From NCBI RefSeq assembly GCF_002850255.1, contig NZ_CP022522.1:4008501-4072500 (forward strand): a stretch of 64,000 nt of DNA, read 5' to 3'. The notes under the pieces were generated by a model, which saw only the letters and a list, made by a program, of their open reading frames with translations, did no database searches and was not told the DNA's origin. Below, piece by piece: positions 25,907 through 35,603 of this stretch. Source of the stretch: Pseudoalteromonas sp. NC201 (lineage in GTDB: Bacteria > Pseudomonadota > Gammaproteobacteria > Enterobacterales > Alteromonadaceae). The position numbers and the translations under genes were made by a program. Numbering within the stretch: the stretch's first letter is position 1; every line of letters begins with the position of its first letter.

Positions 25907-26931
25907 AGCACTTCTCCTAGTGCGCTCGACACTCTTTGTGGCGTGAGCCCCACCATACAATCAAAACGAGCCTCACAGGTTGGCCGGCGTTTGCATGGTG
26001 AGCAAGCAAGTTTATCGCTCAACACGCGACCATTTGGATTAAAGGTGTTTTCATACGGTAAGGTTGAACCAAACAATGCAATAACCGGGGTATGATGCGC
26101 CATCGCCATGTGAGTTAGCCCTGTATCAACGCCAATCACACCTTTTGCCCCCCGAATGATCTCGCTGCACTCAAGTAATGTCGTTTTCCCAGTTAGATTA
26201 ATGATCCCCGGCATCTGTTTTTCTAAGCGCTCGCTATGAGCGATATCACTTGGTCCACCCAATATAATAATATGCGCACAAATAGACTGATTTACTTGTT
26301 TATACAACTCACGCCAATGCCCATCTACCCAGTGTTTCTGTGCTCTCGTTGTAAACGGGCAAAACACCACATAAGGTTGGCCTTGAGTATGCTCCAATAG
26401 CAGTGCCTCTGTATGTTGTTGTGTCTCATTCGAGGCAATGAGCGAGTATTGAAACGCCGCTTCAGGCGCACCAAAAAATTTTGCTGCAGCTCTGTATTCC
26501 GAGCTGATATCAGCAGACCAAGGCGAGGTCACTACCTTATTCATAAGCCACTGACTGCCCTCGCGACTATTGATCCCAACCTTATATTGAGCGCCACTTA
26601 GCCAAGCTAGCACGCCACTTTTAAGGAGTCCTTGGGCGTCGAGCACTAAGTCAAATTGTCGACTAGCCAACTGCTTTTTAAAGCTATTAACTAGCTTCAG
26701 TAGCGCTATGATCCCTTTTGCTTTTCGCACTTTTTGCCACTCATTGCGAGGCCACAGGATCACCTCATCTAGCAATGGATTTTGTTGCAGCAAGGTCGCG
26801 CCAGCAGGCTCTGCTAACCAGCTCAGTTTTGCTTCTGGATAACGTGCCTTTAGTGCAGAAATAAGGCCTGACGCCATCACGATATCACCAATGGCACTGA
26901 GCCGGACAATAAGGATATTGTTGTATTGCAT
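25903..26931 (-). CDS. Glycosyltransferase family 9 (heptosyltransferase-like)
   Basis: A 342-residue GT9 enzyme of the LPS heptosyltransferase family. The N-terminus 'ILIVRLSAIGDIVMASGLIS' is diagnostic, as are the C-terminal 'LTGKTTLLECSEIIRGAKGV' and 'GVDTGLTHMAMAHHTPVIAL', followed by 'FGST' (binding the ADP-heptose phosphates). It probably adds a heptose to the Kdo-lipid A inner core. It starts two bases after the waaA stop and overlaps the next GT4 gene, forming one transcript. WaaC versus WaaF subtype is not resolved. Confidence 0.88.
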   Translation of the reverse strand: MQYNNILIVRLSAIGDIVMASGLISALKARYPEAKLSWLAEPAGATLLQQNPLLDEVILWPRNEWQKVRKAKGIIALLKLVNSFKKQLASRQFDLVLDAQGLLKSGVLAWLSGAQYKVGINSREGSQWLMNKVVTSPWSADISSEYRAAAKFFGAPEAAFQYSLIASNETQQHTEALLLEHTQGQPYVVFCPFTTRAQKHWVDGHWRELYKQVNQSICAHIIILGGPSDIAHSERLEKQMPGIINLTGKTTLLECSEIIRGAKGVIGVDTGLTHMAMAHHTPVIALFGSTLPYENTFNPNGRVLSDKLACSPCKRRPTCEARFDCMVGLTPQRVSSALGEVL

Positions 26932-26933
26932 TG

Positions 26934-28280
26934 TTATCTGATCACCATTGGATGTAATCGGGTACTATGAACTGGCCGTTGCGCTTGTTTTAACTGATAT
27001 AAAACTTGCAATGTGGTTGTGTGTAGTGCGCCATTATGCTTTGCGATTGCAGCTTGCCCAGCCTGTATTTGTTGTGTTGTTGCAGCACTATTTTGCCAAA
27101 AGCCGATGACTTCTCTGGCTATTTGCTGTGGCTCGTTACCCTCAACAAGTGCGCCAGCTTGACTCAGCGGCGCACATATATCTTCACAATTTCGTCGACT
27201 ACTTCCCATTACGACGGCAGCCCCTTGGACAATGGCTTCGGCAGGGTTGTGACCACCGAGCTTAACTAACGAGCCACCGATAAAGGCAACATGGGCATCA
27301 CGATAAAACGCAAATAGTTTGCCCATCGTATCGAGCAGATACACTTGCGTATTTGCCGTTAGTGTTGGCGCGTGCGAGTAACGCTGACAGCTCAGCCCGC
27401 TTGCTTGCAGCAGCTGCCATACCTCATCAAATCTTTCAGGATGACGCGGTGCGATAATTAGCTGAGCTGCTGGATTTTGCTGTAACAACTGTTTGTGCGC
27501 TGCGACCACCGCTATTTCTTCAGTGTCATGCGTGCTCCCCGCAATCCATGTCAACTGAGAGGGTTTTTGCGTTGGGTCGGCATGTTTAAGCTCTGGCCAA
27601 TCGTACTTGATATTACCGCACATCATCAGTTTTTCTGGTGGTACACCCAACTCGCGAAAAGCTTGATAACTTAGCTCACTTTGCGGCAGAATTTTATGCA
27701 CCTTGGACACCATAAAGGTAAAAAGACCTAACATGTTGGCATAACGATTTTTTGATCTGTCGGTCATGCGAGCATTTACCAGCATCACTCGACTGCCTTG
27801 GTTGCGCGACTGGCGAATAAGGTTCGGCCACCACTCCATCTCAACCGACATGGTCAATACCGGATTAAAATGCGTCAAGAACGCACCAACCGTCAATTGA
27901 AAGTCCAGTGGCAAATAAGTATGAATGACTTGCTCCCCCCAGTTGCGCTCAATATAGTTGGAACCCGCAACCGTGGTACAAGTAAAAACAATGGGTAAAT
28001 GAGGATGCTGTTTACGCAGCTCAGGAATAAGTTTAGCAATGGCGGCACATTCACCAACGGAGACGCCATGTAAATGAATACAGGCGGGTAAACGCTTACA
28101 ATCGTAGACACCTAAGCGCTGTAAAAAGTGCCTTTTATAACCCGGTTTACGTAGCCATTTTTTTAATAAGATCAGCGCAATCAAAGGTAAACACAACAAC
28201 AGGATACTGTTATAAACACCAATCCAAAGTGAATTAGCTGATCTTCTACGAAGACGAGAGGTTGTCTTAACCTTAGCCAT
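26934..28280 (-). CDS. waaA: 3-deoxy-D-manno-octulosonic acid (Kdo) transferase
   Basis: A 448-residue inner-membrane glycosyltransferase (KdtA/WaaA) that attaches Kdo to the lipid A precursor. A membrane anchor (about residues 18-42) is followed by 'HLHGVSVGECAA' (the conserved H-x-x-S-x-G-E), 'TVAGSNYIER', 'SVEMEWWPNLI' and 'ARMTDRS' in the acceptor half, and 'AGSTHDTEE', 'RHPERFDEV' and 'GGHNPAEAI' in the donor half. About 20 residues (rich in Lys/Arg) precede the membrane anchor, slightly more than in E. coli. First gene of the core operon with the GT9 and GT4 genes. Confidence 0.93.
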   Translation of the reverse strand: MAKVKTTSRLRRRSANSLWIGVYNSILLLCLPLIALILLKKWLRKPGYKRHFLQRLGVYDCKRLPACIHLHGVSVGECAAIAKLIPELRKQHPHLPIVFTCTTVAGSNYIERNWGEQVIHTYLPLDFQLTVGAFLTHFNPVLTMSVEMEWWPNLIRQSRNQGSRVMLVNARMTDRSKNRYANMLGLFTFMVSKVHKILPQSELSYQAFRELGVPPEKLMMCGNIKYDWPELKHADPTQKPSQLTWIAGSTHDTEEIAVVAAHKQLLQQNPAAQLIIAPRHPERFDEVWQLLQASGLSCQRYSHAPTLTANTQVYLLDTMGKLFAFYRDAHVAFIGGSLVKLGGHNPAEAIVQGAAVVMGSSRRNCEDICAPLSQAGALVEGNEPQQIAREVIGFWQNSAATTQQIQAGQAAIAKHNGALHTTTLQVLYQLKQAQRPVHSTRLHPMVIR

Positions 28281-28355
28281 AGCTACACCTTGTTATTCAA
28301 GCCTGAATTAACCCCAGTGTAACTATGGTTTTTGACACTAAATTGACAGCGAGTC

Positions 28356-28390
28356 ATACCAACTTGCTTTATTAAGTGGTCTATTTTAAA
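28356..28390. repeat. Possible partial MITE end
   Basis: ATACCAACTTG...ATTAAGT-GGTCTATTTT resembles the left end of the 160-bp MITE (ATACCAGTTGTATTAAGT...GATCTATCTT). No matching opposite end is found, so it is either a solo end or chance. Confidence 0.35.
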
Positions 28391-28402
28391 AATTGCTATC
28401 AG

Positions 28403-30817
28403 CTACTCGTAGCGCAGCGCTGATGAGGGGCGCCGGCTTGCAACCTTGTAGGTAACGAGCACAACGGTAAGCCAAGTAAGCAAGATCACAAGTAGGCCTG
28501 CGACTCCATAAATCCATATAGATTGATTTATCCGCTCATTAAAGCGACTAAGCCACTCACCAACTAGCCAATACGTCAGCGGGACTGCAAGTACCATACT
28601 CAATGCAGATAACCACAAATACTCTTTAGCAACCAAGCTAATTAATCCAAGACGTGAAGCGCCTAACACTTTGCGAATAGCTAATTCCTTTTCTTTACGC
28701 AAGGTAGTAAATGACGCTAACCCAAATGTTCCGAGTAAGGTCAGGAATATAGCTAAAGGACTAAAGATAGATAGCATGGTAAGCGTATAGAGTTCATTCT
28801 TGTGGGCCGCCAAGAACTCATCATTGAGAGACTGAACTTCTATATCACGACGATTGAGATGTGCAGCAAGAACTTGTTCAATTTCAGTGATCACGTTATC
28901 TGGATCAAAGCCTTCAGCGATCTTTAATACCACATTTGCAGTTTCACCATCAACATGACCAAGCATCAATGAAGTAGGTTGTACTGCATTATTCACAGAG
29001 CCAATTCTGATATCCTCAACTACGCCCACAACCTTGGCTGTCAACTTTCGCCTTGGTACGGTAACAGTGACGCCGATTACCTCATCAAGCTTCTCATATC
29101 CCGCTAAATGAGCCATTTTTTTGGTTATCAGGATAGCGACATGCGCTTCTCCATTTTGCTGTTCACGATACCAATCTCCAGTGTAATCGCGACTAAAGCC
29201 TCGCCCAGTAATCAACTTTAACCCGAGTACATCAATCACGTCATAACCCGTATTGATTACTGCTAACATGCCGTCATAGGTTTCGCCATTTGGCCAAGTG
29301 TAATGCATCCCACCGTTAATGGCGGTTGCATAATTGGTATCGCTCAATGTCCAACCAGCCACACCTGAGATCTGGCCTAACTCATCAAGCAATGCGTTTC
29401 CTTGTTGCTGATAGATCAGCTCTGAGGGCAATTCTCGAATGATAATTCGCTGTGCTTTTTCGTAACCTACATCCAACTGTTTTACCAGCATCATTTGTTG
29501 ATAGAGCATGCTGATAGCTGCTATCAGCCCTACGCCAATCGCACCTTGTAAGCATAAGGTTATTTTGCGGATCCTTGCTGATGAACGCCCTCGACTAAAA
29601 TCGCCACTTAACACTTTTTTCGCGCCAAATGACGAGATAAATAAAGCTGGATATAGCCCAGAAAATAAACCAACCACTGTCAATGTAATTACAAGACCGA
29701 GCATAAATAGAGAGTTGTATACCAATGTCAGGGGCTGCGCGATTAACTGATTAAAGTGCGGCAATGCCAACTCAACGATTACAACCCCTAAAAACCCTGA
29801 AAACAGCACAATCAGTAACGATTCTGACAGGAATTGTGTGACGAGTTGCGACTTACTGGCACCTAGCGCTTTACGTATGCCGACTTCTTTAGCACGCTTT
29901 GCAGCACTGGCAATATTGAAGTTAATAAAATTAGCGCTGGCTATGATCACAAGTAAAGTACTCAGCACAACGCTCACTTGCAGTGCCAAATAAGACCCGC
30001 CTTGCTTCATCTCTACGGTGCCATTGGTGTGAAAATGCAACTGGGTCAATGGAATAAACTGAAACTGGATGTCTTTGAAGTTCGGGTTTTTAGCTCTTTT
30101 TTGCATCTCGCGCGTCATCTCTTGCGCTAACGCGTTGAAGTCAGCTTCTGGCTGCAACTTTAAATACACATGACTACTAAAAGGACCGCGCTGCAATTTG
30201 GGTAAGTACATCAGCACATCAAAATCAAAGTGTGTATTTGCTTCTAAATCCGCAAAAACAGCAGCCACTTCATAGCTTCCCCCATCGTATTCAAGTTGCC
30301 TGCCGATAACATCTGTGTCGCCAAACAAGCGCTTTGATTCTGTCTGACTAAGGGCGATAAGATTGGGCTGAGAAAGGGCCTGAGTTAAGTCTCCATGTAA
30401 TACTGAGATATTCACAAACTCAGCCAAATTTGGCGTCGCAACATACGCCTTTTTGAGCTTAAAGCGCTGATCTTTAACCTTCACGATATCCGCCATTGGT
30501 TCGCCACTATATTGTAACGATTCAATCCGACTAATAATCAACAGTTCCTTTATTTGACTGTGCTTTTGCATCAGCAGCGGCATTCTAGGGTCAATCGCAC
30601 CGCGCACGCCCACACCGACAGAACGCAAATCTAAATGTACTCGATAAACATTATTTGCATCAGGCTGATGTTTATCAACAATCAACTGACTTTGGGCAAA
30701 TAAAGCCACGATAATTGCAGCAGCAATTCCAATGCTGAAACCGATGACATTGAGCAGTGTGTGTAGCTTTTGTTTTTTACTTACCCGAATTGCCGTACTC
30801 AAATATGAAGTGAGCAT
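28403..30817 (-). CDS. MacB/FtsX-type ABC transporter permease (separate unit)
   Basis: An 804-residue permease with the duplicated MacB_PCD-FtsX layout: N-terminal helix ('LLNVIGFSIGIAAAIIVALF'), periplasmic domain, three helices around residues 280-390 ('AAKRAKEVGIRKALGASKSQ', 'LVTQFLSESLL'), a second N-terminal-type helix and periplasmic domain, and three C-terminal helices with 'LRKEKELAIRKVLGASRLG' and the end 'ASRRPSSALRYE'. The ATPase is not fused. It is a paralogue of the next permease upstream but is cut off from that operon by a terminator, so it must have its own promoter in the 227-base gap or depend on read-through. It likely exports a peptide, lipid or drug. Confidence 0.85.
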   Translation of the reverse strand: MLTSYLSTAIRVSKKQKLHTLLNVIGFSIGIAAAIIVALFAQSQLIVDKHQPDANNVYRVHLDLRSVGVGVRGAIDPRMPLLMQKHSQIKELLIISRIESLQYSGEPMADIVKVKDQRFKLKKAYVATPNLAEFVNISVLHGDLTQALSQPNLIALSQTESKRLFGDTDVIGRQLEYDGGSYEVAAVFADLEANTHFDFDVLMYLPKLQRGPFSSHVYLKLQPEADFNALAQEMTREMQKRAKNPNFKDIQFQFIPLTQLHFHTNGTVEMKQGGSYLALQVSVVLSTLLVIIASANFINFNIASAAKRAKEVGIRKALGASKSQLVTQFLSESLLIVLFSGFLGVVIVELALPHFNQLIAQPLTLVYNSLFMLGLVITLTVVGLFSGLYPALFISSFGAKKVLSGDFSRGRSSARIRKITLCLQGAIGVGLIAAISMLYQQMMLVKQLDVGYEKAQRIIIRELPSELIYQQQGNALLDELGQISGVAGWTLSDTNYATAINGGMHYTWPNGETYDGMLAVINTGYDVIDVLGLKLITGRGFSRDYTGDWYREQQNGEAHVAILITKKMAHLAGYEKLDEVIGVTVTVPRRKLTAKVVGVVEDIRIGSVNNAVQPTSLMLGHVDGETANVVLKIAEGFDPDNVITEIEQVLAAHLNRRDIEVQSLNDEFLAAHKNELYTLTMLSIFSPLAIFLTLLGTFGLASFTTLRKEKELAIRKVLGASRLGLISLVAKEYLWLSALSMVLAVPLTYWLVGEWLSRFNERINQSIWIYGVAGLLVILLTWLTVVLVTYKVASRRPSSALRYE

Positions 30818-30998
30818 AGAAGATCCTTTTTAGTTATTTTTTATAAAGATATCCAGTACGAAGTCACTTGATTTTTTAACTCGCGATTGTGACTCACTTT
30901 TAAAAATGACTGCTTGTAGCAACATATTCACACCATTCAAAAGCAGAAATGGTCGTGCCGATATTGGCGATGAAAACACCAAAGAACAAATGATAAAA

Positions 30999-31017
30999 GC
31001 GGCCTAAATTAGGCCGC
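30999..31017 (-). terminator. Terminator between the two permease genes
   Basis: GCGGCCTA and TAGGCCGC form a perfect 8-bp GC-rich stem around AAT; on the minus strand TTTTAT follows. It ends the operon of adaptor, ATPase and first permease. Confidence 0.85.
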
Positions 31018-31044
31018 AATTTCTTGAGTGATTACCAATTTAAT

Positions 31045-33441
31045 TTACTCATATCGCAAGATCAGCGACGGACGCGTACTCGCGGCTTTAAAGGCAAGGG
31101 TCGCCACAGTCAACCAAGTGATACCGGCAACCACCAAGGCTGCTGCGCCATAAACCCACATTGCTTGCTCAATGCGGTCATTAAAGTTTGCAAGCCAATC
31201 ACCAACGAGCCAATAAGTTACCGGATAAGCAATGGCGATACTGACTCCCACCAAAATCAGGAACTCTTTTGCTAAGATATTCACAATGCTTAGCCGTGAT
31301 GCCCCCAAGACTTTGCGTACAGCTACTTCTTTTTGACGGCGAACCGTTGCAAAGGATGCCAATCCAAAAGTGCCTAAACAGGTTAAGAATACAGCTAGCG
31401 CGGTGAAGATAAGTACTACCTTAGAGATACGCTCATCACCACTAAGTACCGCCCTATAACTGTCTGAAAGTAGATTTATCTCTGGTTCATACACGTTTGC
31501 GGTTTTTGCCAACACACTAATCAAGTCTTGTCGAATCTGTGCTAAATACTGCGGGTTAATCGTTAAGATCACTTCAGATGTTGGATTAAAATAAGTAAAC
31601 CCTAATAAAAACATAATATTAGAACTTGCTTCTTGTGCATTCCCCACTTTGACGTCAGCGACGACGCCAACCACTCGCATCTCTACGTTGCGGCCAGTAT
31701 CTTTGATAGTTTTGCCAATAATATCTGCAACATTACTGTAGCCAGCTTGCTTAGCGACCGACTCGGTAATAATGGTGCCTATTGTGGTTACGCCGTTAAC
31801 TCGATTTGACCAATCACCGGCAAACTCTCGGCTAAAGTCTCGACCTGCAAGTAGCGTTAACCCCAACCCTTTGACTACCTCGTAGCTTGTGCCAATAACT
31901 GGCGTTAAGGATTGCGACTGTTCACCATTTGGCCACGTTGGTACTAGGGTGTTATTAATCGAGCGAGTCAGCTGCGTATCTATCACACTGATATGTTCAA
32001 CGCCCTCAATAGCCGCGAACTGTTTAACTAATGACGTTGGCGCTTTTGTAAAAGCCGCTTTAACGGGCACTTCTGAGACCACCAAACGCTGTGTGGTTTC
32101 GTAACCAAGCGGTAAATTTTGCAAATGTGCCAACTGGTACTGTAGCGTTATCGAAGCAATAATTAACCCAACCGCAAGTGCTGCTTGTACAGTTAAAAGA
32201 CTTTTGCGCACCCAAATCGCGGTACTCCCACGCTGTAAATCTCCGCTTAGTACGCGTTTAGCACTAAAAGATGAGATAAAAAATGCAGGATAGAGACCCG
32301 CCAACAAACCCACGATGACGGCAACCGCGACTACTACGACACTAAACATAGATGCATAATCAATACTTAATTCACGGCCAACTAGATTGTTGAAACTTGG
32401 CAATAGTAGCTCGACCAAAACACAGGCTATTGTCATTGCAAGCAATGACACGAGTACAGACTCAGATAAAAACTGTGCAACTAATTGCGACTTGCTGGCA
32501 CCAAGTGCCTTGCGTACACCCACTTCTTTTGCACGTTTGGTCGACTGTGCAACCGTCATATTAATAAAGTTAAAGCCAGCGATAAGGATCAGCAGCACGC
32601 TTAAACCAACACAGATCATCACCACTTGTTTCGCACCACCCACTTTCATTTCAAACGGCGACTTTGCAGTAAAGTGAAGCTCCGTTAAGGGGTGTAATTG
32701 CAGCGATAAGCGACCCTTAAAATCACCGAAATAATATTTCTCAGTCAGTATGCTTTCCAAAGCAATAACATCTGTTTGCGGCGCCAATCTTAAATAAACA
32801 TAGCTAGAAGTTATATCCGTATTGACTGGATCATGCTCTACAGACACTAGGTTTTTAAAGCCAAAATGCGTGTTTTCAGGTAAATCTGTAAATACTGCAC
32901 CTACCGTATATTGGCCGTTTTTATGCTGTAGAGTCTCGCCAACCACGTTTGTGCGACCAAAAATACGCTGAGCTTCTGAACTACTCAATGCAATGCTATT
33001 CGGTACACTCATGGCGCGACTTAGACTACCTGCCACCGTTTCCATATCGATAAAATTCTCGATATTTGCAGTTGCGCCATAAAGGTCATTCAGTTTAAAA
33101 CCTTGATTTTTTACTGTCACATCTACTTCAGCTTCGCGAGTAAACTCCACCATCGTCAGCGCAAAAACCTCTTCAACTTGGCTATATTCAAGTGCTCGAG
33201 TGCCATTGATGTAATTAAAAATAGGAACGACCCCAAGCCCTAATTGCGAATAGTCTTGTGCAATTCGATACACACGCTCAGCATGAGGTTGCTGGCTATC
33301 GTAAGATAGTTCATTTTTTGCAAACAGTGCGACCAAAATTGCCGCGGCTAAGCCCACACTAAGCCCAAGTACATTTAAAATAAAATGCTGTTTTTGCTGC
33401 TTAAAAGCACGCAATGCTGTTATTAGATAATTCACTATCAT
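31045..33441 (-). CDS. MacB/FtsX-type ABC transporter permease
   Basis: A 798-residue permease built like its downstream paralogue: N-terminal helix ('ILNVLGLSVGLAAAILVALF'), MacB-type periplasmic domain, FtsX core with 'TKRAKEVGVRKALGASKSQL', a second half with 'RRQKEVAVRKVLGASRLSI' and end 'KAASTRPSLILRYE'. It follows the ATPase gene by two bases and ends before a strong terminator, so adaptor, ATPase and this permease form one operon: a MacAB-type tripartite export pump needing an outer-membrane TolC. Substrate unknown. Confidence 0.88.
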   Translation of the reverse strand: MIVNYLITALRAFKQQKQHFILNVLGLSVGLAAAILVALFAKNELSYDSQQPHAERVYRIAQDYSQLGLGVVPIFNYINGTRALEYSQVEEVFALTMVEFTREAEVDVTVKNQGFKLNDLYGATANIENFIDMETVAGSLSRAMSVPNSIALSSSEAQRIFGRTNVVGETLQHKNGQYTVGAVFTDLPENTHFGFKNLVSVEHDPVNTDITSSYVYLRLAPQTDVIALESILTEKYYFGDFKGRLSLQLHPLTELHFTAKSPFEMKVGGAKQVVMICVGLSVLLILIAGFNFINMTVAQSTKRAKEVGVRKALGASKSQLVAQFLSESVLVSLLAMTIACVLVELLLPSFNNLVGRELSIDYASMFSVVVVAVAVIVGLLAGLYPAFFISSFSAKRVLSGDLQRGSTAIWVRKSLLTVQAALAVGLIIASITLQYQLAHLQNLPLGYETTQRLVVSEVPVKAAFTKAPTSLVKQFAAIEGVEHISVIDTQLTRSINNTLVPTWPNGEQSQSLTPVIGTSYEVVKGLGLTLLAGRDFSREFAGDWSNRVNGVTTIGTIITESVAKQAGYSNVADIIGKTIKDTGRNVEMRVVGVVADVKVGNAQEASSNIMFLLGFTYFNPTSEVILTINPQYLAQIRQDLISVLAKTANVYEPEINLLSDSYRAVLSGDERISKVVLIFTALAVFLTCLGTFGLASFATVRRQKEVAVRKVLGASRLSIVNILAKEFLILVGVSIAIAYPVTYWLVGDWLANFNDRIEQAMWVYGAAALVVAGITWLTVATLAFKAASTRPSLILRYE

Positions 33442-33443
33442 CG

Positions 33444-34151
33444 TTATGCCACCTCTGATTTTTGTGGTTGCACCACCGTGTTGGCTTTGTCTAACATCAC
33501 TTGGCCATCGAGAAGGCGTACAAGTCTATCCGCGTATGACCCCTCTTTTTCTGAGTGCGTTACCATGATCACGGTTGTGCCTTCGCGGTTTAGCTCGCGT
33601 AACATCGCCATGACTTCTTCACCGTTTTTGGAGTCCAAGTTACCCGTTGGCTCATCCGCTAAGATAAGTTTAGGGTTAATAACCAGCGCTCTTGCAACCG
33701 CCACACGCTGCTGCTGACCACCAGAAAGTTGCTGTGGTAGGTGATCAGCGCGGTGGTCGATGGCAACGCGTTTTAAAATCTGCTCTACACGCTGCTTACG
33801 TTCACTTTTTGAGATATTTTGGTATTGCAGCGGTAGCTCGACATTTTCAAACACAGTCAGCTCATCAATCAGGTTAAAGCTTTGAAATACAAAACCAATA
33901 GACGCTTTACGTAGCTGTGAGAGCTGCTTTTCGCTATAGCCCGCAATGTCCGTACCCGCAAACTCAAATTGCCCAGATGACGGTGAATCCAACATCCCTA
34001 GGATGGACAATAAAGTAGACTTACCACACCCAGACGGGCCCATGATGGCGACAAACTCACCTTCATTAACAGTTAGGTTAATATCGTTTAGCGCAGTCGT
34101 TTCAACGTCTTGAGTACAAAATACACGGTTTAGGTTAGTTAGTTTTATCAT
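33444..34151 (-). CDS. ABC transporter ATP-binding protein (MacB/LolD type)
   Basis: A 235-residue ATPase with Walker A 'GPSGCGKST', Q-loop 'FVFQSFNL', signature 'LSGGQQQRVAVARAL', Walker B 'LILADEPTGNLDS' and the switch His in 'VMVTHSEKEG'. The 'DEPTGNLD' form marks the LolD/MacB/FtsE branch that powers FtsX-like permeases. It lies 10 bases after the adaptor gene and two bases before the permease gene, so the three are made together. Confidence 0.95.
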   Translation of the reverse strand: MIKLTNLNRVFCTQDVETTALNDINLTVNEGEFVAIMGPSGCGKSTLLSILGMLDSPSSGQFEFAGTDIAGYSEKQLSQLRKASIGFVFQSFNLIDELTVFENVELPLQYQNISKSERKQRVEQILKRVAIDHRADHLPQQLSGGQQQRVAVARALVINPKLILADEPTGNLDSKNGEEVMAMLRELNREGTTVIMVTHSEKEGSYADRLVRLLDGQVMLDKANTVVQPQKSEVA

Positions 34152-34161
34152 TGTTATATCC

Positions 34162-35415
34162 TTAGAAATTGAGTTGTTGCGCTTTGTCGAAGTTGCTATA
34201 GCTTGAGGTGATCACTTGCTCACCTTGTGATAAGCCATCTAACACTTCGTAATAATCTTGATTCTTTTTACCTAAGCGAATGTCACGACGCTCGGCGGTT
34301 TTGCCATCACTTGCCAACACGTATACCCAATTACCGCCAGAGCTTGTAAAGAAGGCACCGCGTTTTAGCAATAAGGCATTTTCTTTGTTACCGCCAAGCA
34401 TCAGTTCTACATCTATGCTTTGGCCGCGTTTAATGTCGCTTTGGCCGCTTGGTAATGCCACTTCAACCTGAAATTGTGATTGCGTTACACGGCTATCAAT
34501 TTTGCTCACCTTGGCACTGACTAAGCCACTGTCTAACATCACATTCACTGCCATATCCGGTTGTACTTGATTTAAATAAAACTCATCAAGGCGGACAACC
34601 AACTTGTATTCATTCGGAATGTCAATTTGGCCTAACCTTGCCCCTTTACTCTTTGACTCACCGATTTCAACATCCAGCTCACTCAAGTAACCTGATACCG
34701 GCGCTTTGATCAGTAGGTTTTCGAGATTTTGACGGGCAAATTGCAAATTCTTCTGTAACATCTCAGCACTGTCTTCTAGCTGTTCGACTTGTACTTTACG
34801 AATGGAATTTTCCTGCGTTTGGCGCTCTAACGTCAGCTCCTTTCGGGCCTTGTAATACTGTAAATCGTCCTCAATTTCAGACAATCTGTCGGTTGCCAGC
34901 ACGCCTTTTTCAACGAGTGGCTTGGATTGCTTATAACGGCGTTCTAAATGGCTAATTTGTAAGTCAATTTCCAGCAAGTCACGGCGTAAATTAAGGCGAC
35001 TGGTTTCCATGGTCATTTGGGTGTTTCTTAGGAAGTTAAGCTGCTCTGTTACTTGTGCTTCGCGACTCATCACGTCTAGCTGTAAACTGGTATTGCTCAA
35101 TCTCACTAATGGCTGACCCGCCTCAACAAACTCACCCTGCTCCACCAAACGCTCTTCTACTTGACCACCCGCGATGGTATCTAAGTAAATCGTGGTTTTT
35201 GGTACGACTTGACCACGTAAGCTTAGCGCGTCCACAAACGCCCCTTTGCTTACGGTACTCACCGTAAGGCTACTCAGTGCGAGATTTTGACTACGACCTG
35301 AAGAGGCTGTGTTATTGAATGCCAGTGCCGCTGCTGCAATGCTCAGTAGTACACCACCTGCCACCGCTTTCTTAAGATGTTTTTGCAATCCTGAACGCTC
35401 TATTTTCTTATCCAT
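34162..35415 (-). CDS. Periplasmic adaptor (membrane-fusion) subunit, HlyD/MacA family
   Basis: A 417-residue adaptor: cytoplasmic start rich in Lys, one transmembrane anchor (about residues 15-35, 'AVAGGVLLSIAAAALAF'), split lipoyl domain ('GGQVEERLVEQGEFVEAGQP' on one side, 'LLIKAPVSGYLSELDVEIGE' on the other), a long alpha-helical hairpin between them, a beta-barrel and membrane-proximal domain. I use the ATG preceded by GAGG; a 22-codon upstream frame has no ribosome site. First gene of the pump operon and preceded by a -24/-12-like element, so it is probably turned on by the divergent sigma-54 response regulator. Confidence 0.88.
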   Translation of the reverse strand: MDKKIERSGLQKHLKKAVAGGVLLSIAAAALAFNNTASSGRSQNLALSSLTVSTVSKGAFVDALSLRGQVVPKTTIYLDTIAGGQVEERLVEQGEFVEAGQPLVRLSNTSLQLDVMSREAQVTEQLNFLRNTQMTMETSRLNLRRDLLEIDLQISHLERRYKQSKPLVEKGVLATDRLSEIEDDLQYYKARKELTLERQTQENSIRKVQVEQLEDSAEMLQKNLQFARQNLENLLIKAPVSGYLSELDVEIGESKSKGARLGQIDIPNEYKLVVRLDEFYLNQVQPDMAVNVMLDSGLVSAKVSKIDSRVTQSQFQVEVALPSGQSDIKRGQSIDVELMLGGNKENALLLKRGAFFTSSGGNWVYVLASDGKTAERRDIRLGKKNQDYYEVLDGLSQGEQVITSSYSNFDKAQQLNF

Positions 35416-35472
35416 AATCACGCCTCTTGTTCTTAGTCGGTTAAATCGTTTTATCGAATATGTATGACTAAT

Positions 35473-35488
35473 ATCAAGCACCGTGCCA
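35473..35488 (-). promoter_or_regulatory. Sigma-54 (-24/-12)-like promoter of the export operon
   Basis: On the minus strand TGGCACGGTGCTTGAT matches the sigma-54 consensus TGGCAC-N5-TTGCW except for A in place of C in the -12 element. It lies about 60 bases before the adaptor ATG. A divergent sigma-54-activator gene and paired upstream palindromes make it plausible. Confidence 0.6.
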
Positions 35489-35551
35489 AGCTTGATTTTA
35501 TTATAAATTACAAAATGTTAGGCATTTACCCTTATATTCTAAGAATAATAA

Positions 35552-35570
35552 GTGTCCGGAAATAGAACAC
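35552..35570. promoter_or_regulatory. Upstream activator site 1 (GTGTCC...GAACAC)
   Basis: GTGTCCGGAAATAGAACAC is an imperfect palindrome about 70-80 bases upstream of the -24/-12 element, the usual place for an NtrC-type enhancer site. A near-identical copy lies 33 bases further. Confidence 0.6.
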
Positions 35571-35585
35571 ATCAAAAATAACAAA

Positions 35586-35603
35586 GTGTCCATAAATGAA
35601 CAC
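35586..35603. promoter_or_regulatory. Upstream activator site 2 (GTGTCC...GAACAC)
   Basis: GTGTCCATAAATGAACAC repeats site 1 with a spacer one base shorter; centres are about 33 bases (three helical turns) apart, so bound dimers would sit on the same DNA face. It lies about 60 bases before the response-regulator gene and may also set its expression. Confidence 0.6.

Noticed and set aside
30818..30998. Sigma-54 promoter for the orphan permease
   Set aside because: A GTGCC and a GCA motif occur but with the wrong spacing for -24/-12, and no GTGTCC palindrome is present.
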